From Strongylocentrotus purpuratus (Eukaryota; Echinodermata; Echinoidea; Camarodonta; Strongylocentrotidae), in contig NW_022145597.1 of the NCBI RefSeq assembly GCF_000002235.5, forward strand, positions 25,014,923 through 25,078,922: a stretch of 64,000 bases of DNA, given 5' to 3'. The notes under the pieces are model-generated. The model saw nothing but the letters and a program-made list of their open reading frames with translations. It did not search any database and was not told the DNA's origin. How positions within the stretch are numbered: the stretch's first letter is position 1; each line of letters starts with the position of its first letter. A program made the translations under genes and the position numbers. This document shows, in pieces, positions 39,301-53,700 of the stretch.

Positions 39301-42300
39301 TATAAAATCAACCGGCATTCAGTGTGTCATGTTCTAACGCATCGTACTATGAATCGCATGGTGTCGGGTTCGAATCCCTGCCATTAAGATATTAATGCCT
39401 TGTGGCAATTAATTTGCCTCTCTCCATCCAACCTATGTGAAGTAAATGTGTACCCGGTAGAAGAAAAATCCTTCCTTGCTTGAACGCCTTCTTACGGTTG
39501 CCAGGCTAAAGCAATATAATATTATTACTGATTAGGCTACCCGGGGCAATGACACTATGTCATTATTATAATAATCTGGATGTATATAGCAGTTGATACG
39601 AAATACCGTCTCTAAGCGTTTAATAGATATTATTAACCCGGTCATCAGATTCATTCACGCACAATTTGCACCACCTCTACCCCCTGGGGAGTTTTCCCAT
39701 CATATAGTCACCGTTAAGGCATATGGCAATTACCAGACCCCAATTTCTCGCCTGAGTATGGTGTGGCAAATATAGATTAATGCCTTGCGAAAGGACATTA
39801 GTGCCGTGTCGAGGTTCGAACCCACAATCTTTGCATTTTAAGTCATGTGCGTAAACCAGTCGATTACGACACCTCTACCTCTTGTCATCTCAAGGAAGTT
39901 GATGTTTTTCCCTGATTGATATGGTGGGAGAGGAAATACATTAATCAGAAGTATCATTGCTCATAATATAAACAACTAGTGAGCATTTTGTCCCATTCCA
40001 TTTTATTCTAGAATGAAAACGTCTCTTAATATGACCAATTAAGAATGTTTGTGGTTCCAGGAAAACCACGAGCGTTTCTTGAAGAATAATTTATTTATTT
40101 TTTTCGGGGGGGGGGGTCGTGCGTTTGTCCTAGTATTCATTTTCTACATGTGCCTCGATTTCATTTTGGACACCAACTCCTATTGCTCCTCTTAAACTAA
40201 CATGGCTGACTGGAAAGAACAATTAATAAACGAACATCATGAGATTTTAATGCTTTGATGACATAAACACAGCACGGGGCACATTGCACGTCAGTGCCCT
40301 ATTTTTCGATTTGTGTTGTCGTAGACATTTCATCAAGTTGAAGCTACAGCAGCATAATGATTACCAAATCTGAATGGAATGGCCGTATAAATGCATCCTA
40401 CCGGCGCCCATTGCATTATTATAATTGCAATCAGGGCAATTCAAAATTTTGTATGAATAATCAATAATTATGTGTCAAACACAAATATGTCTACGCGATA
40501 TTTGATAAGGTCTTTTTCAACAGCAATACCTTACTGAAACAACTATTTCCCACTGTGTGCCTTTGTACCTTCCTTGGTTATTATAATACATATATTGATG
40601 ATAACAACAATGATAATAATGATTTTCTAAATAATTTTAGTAGTTATAGTAGTAGTAGTAGTCATGTTGTGTACCCCGTGAAGCCTCGTGAGAAGACAAA
40701 TTGTTCTTTACCCTGAGGCCCTTGCAATTATTTTTACCGCAGCAATAGTAAAATAGAGGTAAATATAGATTAAAGCCCTGGCTAATGACGTTAGAGCTGC
40801 GACAGAGATTCGAACCCCGAACCTTGCGATTCACGATTCAGACGTTTAACCACTAGACAACCATTCTTCCGCTCTGGGAAACGATTCCACTTACCATCGG
40901 CCGTATTAAGCGAGTCGGATACGATGATGAATGTGGCACCACATGATTCAGATCCAAGCGATGTTCCTGCAACGAAGCCCTTTGTCATCCGAGGGCACCC
41001 TATTAGGTAATTTAAAAAAAGAAATTATTCTCTAACTTGGGAAAAGTCATTGCAAAATATATAGCAATGTGATTTATTGCATAACTCCTTCTCTCTAGGC
41101 ACCAACTCGAGAAATATGCTCACCAGCTTGTGCAATTCACGTATCCCACTCACGGCCTTCCAATGTTATATTAATATTTGCTCGTTTGATTATATTTCTG
41201 CATTTTTGTAATATAACAAACATGTATATAATTAACAAAAGTTAAAATATATATCTAATCATATCATAATATAAAGTTAATTAAATAATGATACCCTTTC
41301 AAAAACACATGGTTGGCATATCATTTAAAAATTGAAATATGCAGGAGACCACCTTGAATTTGATGACGACCTCAGGAAAGGAACCTATATGGGCGACCAA
41401 ACCTGTAACATATACTTACAATCAGAAATAAATAAACATTGATAGCCCTCTTGAATTAAAAATTGACCGATTCTCGCGATGTCAAAAGATAGATTGGTCA
41501 GTGGTATTATCAAGAAATTGTATTATTTTTCGATGAAATGAATCGAACAAATTTACAGTTTCCTACCTCGTTTTTCCACTGTGGATCCTGGTGTACTTGC
41601 GCTTGATGATTCGCCGTATCTCTGTTAAGCAGAAGGAGAATATTAATTTGCCTTTTAAGAAACAAACATCAACCATAAACACCTTCCCCGAAAAGAAAGT
41701 ACATTCAGTTTGTGATTTGAGTTACATTTCCTATATGTCAATTCATATCACTTTCATTTCATTTCAATTCATTTCTTTTTATTCAGTTCTGAATACAAAA
41801 TTATACGAATAAACATCAAGATATTTTAAACCGAAATGGCCAGAGCTCCAAAATAAGCGAAACTTGATGCCTTGTGGGCCCTGAAGATCAAATAAATAAT
41901 TAGGGGGTCCCTGGCGATGCAAAGGCACAACAAGGAGAAGAGAAGAATGAGACTTAAAAGTGATTGAGTGAGACAGTGATATGGTGAGGGGGAGGAGGGA
42001 GGGGGTGAACTGAGAAAGAGTTACAGATAATTACACTCATCGTGAACTTTCAAGAATATGTTCAGTTATACATTCAGCTTAAGTATAATTATTGCAAATA
42101 TGTTTTTATACAACGGTGCTTAATATATGCATGGGGGAGTTATCCGTTATCGAGCGTTCCTTGCAGATATTTACACTCGGCACAATTCAGCGGCAATAAT
42201 GAATAAAATACCAAATGATCTCTTACACATACCTTTTCATACAAGTTAGGAGAATAACATGAGACTCACATGTTTATTTCAAATTTTCTTTTGTTACTAC

Positions 42301-45300
42301 TGAAACTGGACACGAGCCGCGATAAACTCACCGACTCGTCAAGTAAAGAGCAGTTGAAGGGGTATTCCACTGAGTTTGAAGTCGTATTGGGCCTCGATTC
42401 GTAGTAGAGATTATCGCAATGCTCGCTGCGCAGACCGTCTTCATCAATGGTGAAAAGGCTGTTCGTTTGGATACTAAATGTAAAGGATTCATCTAAAAAG
42501 ACACATTAGAAAAGAAAACAACCAGTGTAAAATTACACAATCGTACATTATGTGCTCCACAAATTTCTTTTGTTGTAATACATGAGTCAGAAGTTTTTTA
42601 GTTTTTGTTTAACTACTGACACATTATAGCATCATTTTAATAGGCAGGCATGAATTTATTTAGTTGGCATATTCGGAACTCATATTACAGGGACTGCTGT
42701 CAATAATTGTCTGTTGATACCTGAGGTGCAATTGTTCGCATTTGTACAATAAATAACATTTCCGGAGGACTATTGGAATTGGCAGGTGGGTAATTTAATT
42801 GTTTGCTTGATATAACATTCGTTTTTAAAGGTTATACATGTGTCCCGAAGCTCATATTCTACAATGCGTATAAAAAGGCAAACATTATTTTACGACATGA
42901 ATGTTTCTTCCGAATGAGTCTTTTTAAATATCTTGGAAATACTCTTTGATCAACCAAATTATAAGGATTGCAACGATATTTATTTCACGTACATGAACAA
43001 AGTACTCCACATAATGTCGATTGGCCAAAAGAATTTATAATTGCATAATAGCGTAAACCTTCAAGTTTGAACGGCAAGCGCGTAAAAACCAAATAAAAAA
43101 CAAAGGTTATTTGCCAAATAGCATTCTTATTGGCAGAGAAGCCACGTGAAGCTCGACAAAGTAACATAATTCATCCATGCTTACACGTGTATTCGATTTC
43201 GATGGAAATTGTCTCTGGCCCATCCACTGCGCTCAGGCATTCGACCCTGGAGTACATTTGAATGACCTCATACAGGGCGCCCTCACATGCAGGCTGGCTG
43301 CAAGCGATGATGTTTTGTGCGAGTCGGGTGATATCGACAGGTGATGCCTCAGACACCCGCAAGGTTGCACTCACCACTGTAATGGCACTGCTGTTGAAGT
43401 CAGGGTTGCTGCAGAGGGATACCCGAGGGTGGCAGTTCTCCAGCGTGGCTGAAATGTGGTTAAAAGAACAAACATAAAGAGACAACAGTTTGACAATACA
43501 TTTTGTACATGGCGGGCTGTAGGATGCTCCAGAATGCACAATTTCATTTTTCAAATTTGATAATCTTGCTAGGTCGCTCCTGCTCTTTCACACAATACAA
43601 CAACCTGTTAAGTGTTCAAACTTGAAAACAAGTGAATCTGAATAGTGACATAATGTTCTAAACATACCCCTACCCCCCCCCCCTAATTGATTTTATTAGA
43701 AAATGGAAAATACAATACAAGTCGACGTGTGAAGCTCTTACCTCCAATCTTGAAAGTCTCACAACGCCCTTCAACAGCAACAGTAGTACCCTTATCATGA
43801 AAAAGAAAGAAATGATCATTCCAATCCTGTTGATATTATGTTTTCAGCCGGTCAGGCAGTCTTCAAAAATCTTCAAAATTCATTGAAAGATGTCTTTGTC
43901 GGGAGGGGGGGGGGGGGGTTGAACAATGACAAGGAACATGCATCAGCTGGATCCAAGCGAATGCTTTGACAAACAGAGTATAAGTTAGAAGAGTTATAAC
44001 AAAATGATGAAAAAGCAAATAGCGTCTGAGGCTATTTTCTTATCATAAGATGTATTATATAACAAACTATCGAACACTTCATAATTGCAATAAAAACAAA
44101 TTAATTGTGAATTAGGATCAGGGTTGGGTTAAAGTTCGGGGACTGGAGTTAAGGTAAGTATTAGGGTTAAGTTTGGTTAAGTTCCGAGTTTGAATTTTCA
44201 CAAAGGAATCACATTATAAGTTTCGCGGGAAAAATATAGATATGCGATTGGTGTTGGCAGCAGCAATAAGTTTTTAAAGTTTTTTCTTTGCCTTTTAATG
44301 CTTTAGCAAATGCTAAAGAAATATCAGGAGGTGGTGAATCTTATAACATTTTTTTCTTTTGTTAATGAATGTAATAAATGAACACGTACTTGCTCAGACG
44401 ACACACTAAGACATTGCGTAGATTGCCATCCTACGAAGAAACACGTTCTCCTGAATGGCAGAAGGAAAATCAGGCTAAATCAACAAATTATAGTCACAAT
44501 GATAATTTATCATTTTGTTGATTTGAGTCTTTGTTAGCATACTTACACGCGATGTCGTAGCAGATTGAGTTGTTATAGGTTGCGTCGTTGTCGAATGCGT
44601 CGTAGTCGGTTGCATTGTTACTGGTTGCGTCGTAGTCGGTTGCGTCGTTTCCGGTTGCGTCGTAGCCGGTTGTGTTGTTTCCGGTTGCGTCGTTGCCGGC
44701 TGCGTCGTTACCGGTTGCGTCGTGGTCGGTTGCGTCGTTACCGGTTGCGTCGTAGTCGGTTGCGTCGTTTCCGGTTGCGTCGTAGCCGGTTGTGTTGTTT
44801 CCGGTTGCGTCGTTGCCGGCTGCGTCGTTACCGGTTGCGTCGTAGTCGGTTGCGTCGTTACCGGTTGCGTCGTAGTCGGTTGCGTCGTTGCCGGCTGCGT
44901 CGTAGCAGATGGCGTTGACACAGCGGCTTGCTCGTTGCAGTCACCGTGGTGATATTGATTAAGACTTGAGCCCACAGATGGTGTTGCGGTTGGGCCCGAT
45001 GTTAAGGATTCGACAGTAAAACTGCTGCAGCTGCCTAAGCCGCCATTGATATAGCTGTCATCATCCCATCCAGCGAATGTGGCCTCAAAAGGGGTCTGGC
45101 TCACACCAGATTCTACGTCATACAAAATGAAGAATTACGGATTGCCAAAATAATTTTTTTATTTTAAATCAAAATGTATGTATACAATGACAAGTACAGT
45201 TAACAACTGAAGTATTCATACACCTTGCAAATGTGATGACTGTGTTACTCATCAATTAAATGTTAGACTAGTTGAATTGGTTTGCAAAGAACAGTCACGT

Positions 45301-47731
45301 ATCTGTATCACGTTCACATCTTGCGCCCTAGTGAAACAGGTCACCCAAATCTACAAGTTTTGGGTTACGTGACCCAACAATTTGTTGATTTGCTATATGC
45401 AATCTACGAAAGCTCACGTAAATTGACGCTATCGTTTAAAAATAATGCTAATTGTCATTGAGAAGAGACTAATAGCAACAAAAACACTCTATCCTAATAC
45501 CTGTGTTAAAACAGAATAAAGACCCCCGAAAGGTATCGTCGTACCGACCCATAGCACTTTCCTCATGTTTTGCCAAGATACTAGAACGGATTGTGAAGAA
45601 TAGACTCCAATGGTATGTAGAAAAGAACAATATACTTCCTCCCCTCATGACTGGCTTTCGTAGTAAACGTGGGGTCACGGATAACATTGTACTTTTAGAG
45701 AATGCCATCCAAAGAAGCATTAATGTTGGTGAATATACTTTAGCAATCTTTCTCGATATTGAAAAGGCATATGACAGACTTTGTATCAAAGGCCTTATTT
45801 ACAAACTATCAGTACATGGTATTACAGGTAATATGCTCGAGTTTCTCTATAACTATCTGAAAGAGCGGACTTTCCAAGTAAAGATTGGTAAAGAAGAATC
45901 AAAATTATATGAAATGTACAACAGCCTCCCCCAGGGGAGTGTCTTAAGTCCTATATTGTATAATATCATGATGAGTGATATTCCAACAGATGAATTAATC
46001 ACCACATCTATTTATGCTGATGACTGTGTCATCTGGATGTCAGGTAATAACATAGAAATTATTTCAAACAGAATACAGTGCTATCTGAACACATTGAGTG
46101 AATGGTTTACTAAATGGGGCTTTCGCCTTTCACAGAGTAAATCCTTTCCAGTGTTATTTACTAAAAACAATAAAGCAAAATACCCAGAACTGAAATTAAA
46201 CAACGACGCACTTTTATTCCAATCAAAGAAGCATTTCCTAGGACTTATATTTGACAAAAGACTTTCATGGAAGACGCACATAGATGCCGTAGTCCTTAGA
46301 TGTAAAAAGAAACTGAACATTCTTAGGTGCCTTACTGGGACTACATGGGGAAGCTCCTCGAAATCCCTGCTAATGGTATATAGAGCATTGATAAGATCGT
46401 TATTAGATTTTGGTTGTGAAGCCTATGACAGTGCGGCTCAAAGTATAAAGAAATCACTTGACTCCATTCAATATCAAGCCTTGAGAATTTGTGCGGGAGC
46501 TCTTCCTCTTACATCATTAGATTCACTACAAGTTGAACTAGGTGAAATGCCCTTAGACTTAAGAAGACAGATGCTGGCGGACAGATTCAGACAAAAGATT
46601 GAAATGCATCGAGATCACCCTGTCATATTAAACGTTAAGCCCAGCTGGCAAATGGAACTTTTGAAGCTCCAAAAGAATAACAAGCCATTTGGATGCAGAA
46701 CAGAACTAATGAAACATTGTACTATCGAACCTTACACTATACCTAGTTTCCCCCCTTGGAAAATTAATGCTCCAAAAGTGTCGATAGAATTAAGCGAAAT
46801 AGTGAACAAACATGAAAACCCATCTTATTTACGTCAACGCAGTTTAGAATTGATCAGTACCAAATGGCCAATACAACTACACATCTATACAGATGGGTCA
46901 AAGGTTCCAAGTTTTGGAATAAGTTCTGCTTCTTTTTATGTACCAGCATTCTCCTTTCAACAAGCCAAACGATTGGCGGATCACACCTCATCTTTCAGAG
47001 CCGAATTGGCTGCAATTGTCCTTGCGCTTAATTGGCTAGAGAACATTAATGTGTATGTTGGCATTGTTATTTTTTGTGATTCCGTAAGCGCCCTGCTCGC
47101 CATAAAGGATGAAAAAGATATTACATTTGTAACTGAAATTATTACATTAAGTACAAAATTATCGTATCAAGGAAAACACATACACTTAGAATGGATTCCT
47201 AGCCATTGTGGTGTACACGGAAATGAAATGGCAGATTTTTATGCAAAATCTGCTTTACAAAATAACATTGAAATTTGTAATAAATTATCCTTTTCTGAAA
47301 TAAAGAGTATTATTACCAGCAAGTATATAAAACTCTGGCAAGACAGATGGAATAATTCTGATAGATCTCTTAGACATATACTGCCTACAGTAAATCAACC
47401 ATATGAATGTAAGTTGAACAGATTTGAAGAAAGTATTCTCCATAGATTAAGAATAGGAGTGATAGGTTTGAACTTAGATCTCTTCAGATTGAATATACAC
47501 TCGACAGGCCATTGCAATAACTGCATAGGACGTACTGAAACTGTAAACCACTTTCTCACTGAATGCCCAAAGTACATAATAGAAAGAGCTATGTTACTCG
47601 TAGAAACTGATTTATCACATCCACAGGAAATCATGACACTACTTAAACTTTCAGAAATAGTTAAACAAAAAGCAATAGTTCGCTTCGTTTTAAGAACAAA
47701 GCGGCTGTATCCAAACAATTAAATTGTTGTT

Positions 47732-47782
<51 letters not shown>

Positions 47783-50700
47783 CTTCTTATCTTCTCTTTT
47801 CCTTTTTCTTGCACCAATAAAGCCCACAATACTTGTAACTAATTTGACCATTTACTTTTCTAACAATTCGGTGATCACCTCCAACATCACATGCTAGCTG
47901 GCACCCCCTCACCTATGCCGGAGTGACCTAGGTTAAAACCGAAAGTCTGCGAAATATACCTCAAAGACTGGTAAGATGGCATTTTGAAAAGGGTGGGGGT
48001 AAGTGCGAAGTACACATGTGCATACGTGAGGTGATATTTGAACGCGCACGTGCGCGTAAACACAAGTACGTACGTTTAGTTTTAGTTTATAGGCGTTTTT
48101 TATTCACAACTTGCTAGGCCGTCGTCTCTTTCCAAAATTATTAATTTATTGAATTTTCTCTCTAAAAAAAGTTATAGAGTCTAAAAAGAAAAAAAGAGGA
48201 AGGAAAGAGGATGGAAGGAGAAAGAATCCTAAAAATAGTCATTTATGACTTGAAATTGTACATATATGTATATATATAAATAATTCATAAAATAGTGTGT
48301 GGCAAAAATAGTCAACTGTGACTGATTGCCAAACAAAAACAAATCAAGAAGAAGAAGAAATTGGGCGTCCTGTATAGCCAATAAGCCTTTTGCTCGCCAG
48401 CCACTGAATTCTTCAACATTAAACAAAAGTTTAGCTTTTAAAAATCCAATTTACCCAAATCTATATATCAAAAAAAGTAAATCTAATTTTAAAGGAATAA
48501 AGAGAAGAGGCGTAGATATTCACTTCTGAATGACAAACGCCTATAAACTAAAACAACAACAACTACAGCTTCAGACAAGAATCTGCTGTGTAACTCTATG
48601 GTTAACTCTGCGTATATGTATGCTCGACTAATTCAGTAAATGGATGAAACAAATACTACTACCATTACTTCTTGCTGGGGCAGCACCACAACGGGGGCAG
48701 CGGCCCCCTATCATTTTGAAAAAGGGAAGAGGAAGGGGAGAAGAAAGAGGAAAAGAAGAAGGAAAAGAAAAGGAAAAGAAAAGGAAAAGAAGTAGAAGGA
48801 CGAGAAGGAGTAAGTGAACTCTAAAATGTAAAATATTCGAGGGAGGGCGGGGGAGAGGTGAAAAGAGAAGCTAGAGGGAAAAAAAAGAGAGAAAAAGCAA
48901 ACCAAATCAGGCGATCAGATTTAGACGCGTCATTATTACATTCAAATTACCGGAAGTTCATACATTGGTTTACGATGAAAAACCTTTCACCAACTGAAAG
49001 AAATCAAATTAATCCCTTGTATCTCCTAAACCTGATAAGGCTGATTGTTCAATGGAAACGACAAATTCATGTATATTACAACTCTACTGAAAAATATGGT
49101 GACACCCACCCCCCCCCCCCCTTGCCTTCTTGTTCCTGTTAGTTGAACTTAATTTGGCAAAGGTTATGCACCAAATCGAGCCATTTATGCATCAATTTCG
49201 ATAAAATCTTCAAATTCTGAGGGGGCACATCCCCCCGTCAGACCCCCCCCCCCCCCTGCGTTCTTGTTTCTGTTAGTTGAACTTAAGACTGTTTCTTTTT
49301 AATTTGGCAAAAATTATGCACCAAATCGAGCCATTCATGCATCAATTTCAAAACAATATTCAGACACCACCTGCGTGTCGCGCCCATTCGCCCCCCCCCC
49401 CTAACAAAATAACCTGGCGCCACCCCTGACTTCTTGTATTTAAATAAAATGTATTATATACAATAAAATATAAAAATATAAAATAAAGTATATTGAACGG
49501 TGCAATGATCGACGTGGCGATCGAGGCCAGCAGGTGCGGATCCAGGGGGGCCGAGCGGGCCTTTGGCCTCCCCCCCCCCCCCCCCCCGCAATAAAAAAAA
49601 AAAGAGAAAGAGAAGGAAAACATGGGAAAGAGGAGAAAAAGGGAAAGAAAGAAGAGGAATAAGAAAAGACAAGGGGGAAAAGAAGGAGATAATTATAATT
49701 CAAGCGTGGTTTATTTCTTATTCGATACCGGTGGTTTACAAATGTTGCTGAAATGACATTATTTTCCGAGATTTCTCCTCAATGTTTAGTAAATTATACT
49801 TTGTATGCGTTTATCGGAAAATGGCAAATTCATAAAGAAAGAAAAATAGTGACCTGCCTTTGTCAAAAACAATAAGGTGTCAAAATTTGCTCATCTGACT
49901 GTGATTAAATTCCTAAAAACCCCTGAGATTACGGGGGCTCTGCCCCCTGAATTCCACCTACGGCCCCAAGGCGGGCACCTGAGTGCTCATCTGACGGTAA
50001 TTTAATGCCTAAAACCCCTAAGCTCCTGGGGTTCCGCCCTCTGGACCCCTCACCAATTAGTGACTTGCCAGTGTGTCACTTATAAGGTATCAAAATATGC
50101 TAATCTTACCGTAATTAATTGCCTAAAACCCCTCGACTTCCGCTGGCTCTGCCCCTAAGGCGGACCCCTGGATGCTTATCTGACGGTAATTTACTGCTCA
50201 AAACCTCTGAGCTCCTGGGGCTCCGCCCCCTGGACCCCACGCCAATTTGTGCTCATCTGACCGTAATTAAATGCCTATACCCCCTGAGCTTCCCATCCCC
50301 AAACGATTTTGCTAATTTCGCCACTGCCGGTGTCACCATTACGTACCAATATTTGGCTCGCATAATTTCAAATTTGGCCCCTCCCCCCCCCCCCCCCCCC
50401 AAGAAATCCTGGATCCGCGCCTGGAGGCTAGCCAGCGGTCAGCGAGCCGCAGATTATTCATGAAACAAAGTGAGAATGTAAGTATACTCTGGCATGATTA
50501 TAACTTTTCAGCTGTTTTGATTTCAGCTAGTATAGACTCTGTAATGACATGCATATTACAACTTTAGCTCATCATTAATGATTAAATAATGCGATTAAAA
50601 ATGAACGAGACACCCATTTGGCTTGCCATATTCCACTTCCAGTCGTTCAAAAAGTCATGCATAACTTGACGAACATACATCTTTATGAAACACTTGGCCA

Positions 50701-53700
50701 GGCCATCAACAGTCTTACTCTCACTCTGTCTCACTCGACTCATTGTCACCCAGGAAGCTCGGGCAGGCTAGCCCAGTAGCTAGGCCAATGCATGCCCTGG
50801 CCGCGTAGCCGTATATAGTATCGTATGTCTTCATTACAGAGTCTAAACTAGCTGAAATCACAACAGCTGAAAAGTTATACTTATAATCATCCCAAGTATA
50901 CTTACATTCTCACTTTGTATCATCGAAAAGCAGAGCGCTGGCTAGCCTCGATCGCCACGTCGTCGAACCGTGCCGGTCTCGCGTCCTCGTCGATATCGTC
51001 GCGACGCGTTGCAGCTAGCTAGGCGCAAGCGATACATATACTGTATGCGTGCTCAAATCATACATATTACGGTGACGTCATGACTAGTTTTAGTAATAAG
51101 CGCTTGCAATTTTAAAAATGTTGATTAAACACTCACGTCACGTTTTGGTAGACGTGATCTTTCGTGTTTTACCGGCGTGGAAAACAACGAATTGTAGGCC
51201 CTACACTTCGTAAATTAAGAGTCGCCTATTTTACGAAACGGCGCAAAACGTGAACGTGACACGTGAGTGTTCGTTGCAAGCCAGTTAAATTAGATCATTG
51301 AATACGTTTAGATGTAAGCTTTGATATTTCCCATTAGGCCAACAACAACAAAAAATCATTTGGTTGTCCTCGACCGCCCGCTCGTCATTTTCAGGCCGCC
51401 GCTGGGGGGGGGGGGGGGGGGGGGGGTTTGGGGGTAATTTGTTTTTTGGGGGAACAATTTTAAAATCCAAACATACACGTTGCCAGTGTGGTCTTTTTCC
51501 ACACAAAAAAATTCAAACCAAGGTTTATCCAAACCTTGGTTTGAAACGCGTCGAAACGCGTCATATGACGCACATGAAGTCCTATGTGAATTCGGGACAA
51601 AGTCTCTAAGCGCTTTATCGTGCATTACCCCCCTGCTTTAGCAGAGCTGCCCTGGTAAGGCGCCTTGGCATTCGAGGAATTTCTTTCTACTGGGTACCAT
51701 TTACATTACCAGGATGAAGAGTGTCAAATGCAGATTAATGTCTTGTCATTGGACTTAAGTGCCGTGACAGGAATTCGAACCCCGTAGTTTGTGACATAGT
51801 CTTGGGACATATCCACCAAACCACTGTACCTTCACATATTAATAAGCCCCATTATCAAACTCCACACTTTAAACTTAATAATATCAAATGAATTTCCGTA
51901 TTATATGTACAAGAAAATGGTTTCTACCTGAATAAGAAACTGTAATCGCTGCGGTGAGGGCAGGTACCTCGGGGGAAACACTAGTATCCAAGGTGAGACA
52001 GAACTGCCGTGAGTAGTGGTCCAGTAGGAAAAAAGCCAGCTCCGTGCAGGCCTTTTCGCTGCATTGTATGATGTTGTTGGCTGCTTCAGTTGCATCAACG
52101 CTGCTACCTGAGTCGATTGTCACGGTTGCACTAGTCACCTCAACACTGCCCCGTACGCTAGAGCTGCATTCACTAAATGCTTTAAAACTGCATGCATTTA
52201 GTTCTTTGTCTGCAATTTAAGAAAAGAGCAACAAACCCGGTCGGAACTACTACTAACTACCAAAAATCAGAAGCCTATTTCGGACTTTCCTTACAGGGGC
52301 TGCTGGTGCGACCAGCTGTCAACAATTATCCGTTGATAGCTGAACAAACTATTGTTCGCAATTGCACAATATATTATTTGAATATACATTTTTGAGCGTA
52401 ACCTATTGAAATGTTGCGGACATGACAATAATGTATTAAGTATAAATCCGAACATGATTTCTAGTAGATATACAATGATGTCTTGATTTCGGCCTTGAGT
52501 ATATTTTTCCCCAAAATATTTGCGATCTTTATAATAGTTATATATTATTGATTGAGTGTTGGCAGGGCTTCCATCGGGACCATGGCTCATCTACTGAGCT
52601 GTGACATGCTTGATGACACATCATTTGTTGGGTCCAGTTTCGCCGACAAGGTAAGGCTCGGCGCACACTGCACGATCTGACTACGATCTGACTACGATAT
52701 GACTAATTTGCAATTGCATTTAATATGAGCATTAAAACTTGTACAATCTCAATGATCTGAATGGTCACATGATTGATAAAAAGGGAGATTTCAAGGAATT
52801 TCAAGCTTTCTTGGAGGAGGAAAAGCTAAATCGGCTCAGAATCGCAGTGACGTCAGACTAGTAGTGTGATTGCCTACGATTTGAAGCGATTCGGCTTTTA
52901 TTCTGACGAGAGGGATGCACTCAAATTCGAGTTATTTCTATTCTTATCATTGCTTAGATTTCCATAATTTCAGAATAAGCCTATATATTCATAGAATACA
53001 TTGATTTCTTCTGTATCTCGTCAAGTGATCGCAAACAAAATTCGATCAACCTCGTCTTTAATGCTGGCCATCAAAAACCAAATTACCCCCCCCCCCCAAA
53101 AAAAAAAAATAAATAAAATAAATAAATAAATAAAATTAAAAAAAATAAAAATAAAAATAAAAAAATAATAATTTCGATGCATATTAAACGAGTTGATAAA
53201 AATTAATTTCTCTTTTTTTTTATTGAATGTAATTCGTGTTTATTATCTGTTTGCACAAAATGTTTATGAGGAATACGGTTTGGCTAGGAATTATTACGAG
53301 AAGCTTAAGCTACACGGTGTTCCTGATAAACATTAATGGTAAATTGATCAATAAATCAAAATAACTTTTTTCCATTCATGTATACATCAATGGAGATCTT
53401 CTCTTTTATAGCATGTAAACATAATTAAGATCATTAAATTTCGCATGACCGATTTTAGACAGTCTGAAATGGCACTGACAGATACACATTTGTCTAAAGT
53501 AGTTGTTTTCATGATGGTTTTGAATAGACAAATTATCACGAGATCATTAATGATTATGTATAAATATAAATTATTCAAAAGCCCATATTCTTACATTCCA
53601 TATCCCACCGTAATTATGTTGGAAGTAGGAAGCAGAGTGTGTTCTTGATAAGTCGCAAGGACATTTGTCCAACTTCTTCATCAGTTTCGTCAAACAAATC

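Noticed and set aside
44565..44952. Plus-strand repeat frames over gene B exon 4
   Set aside because: Same reason: periodicity shadow of the coding strand.
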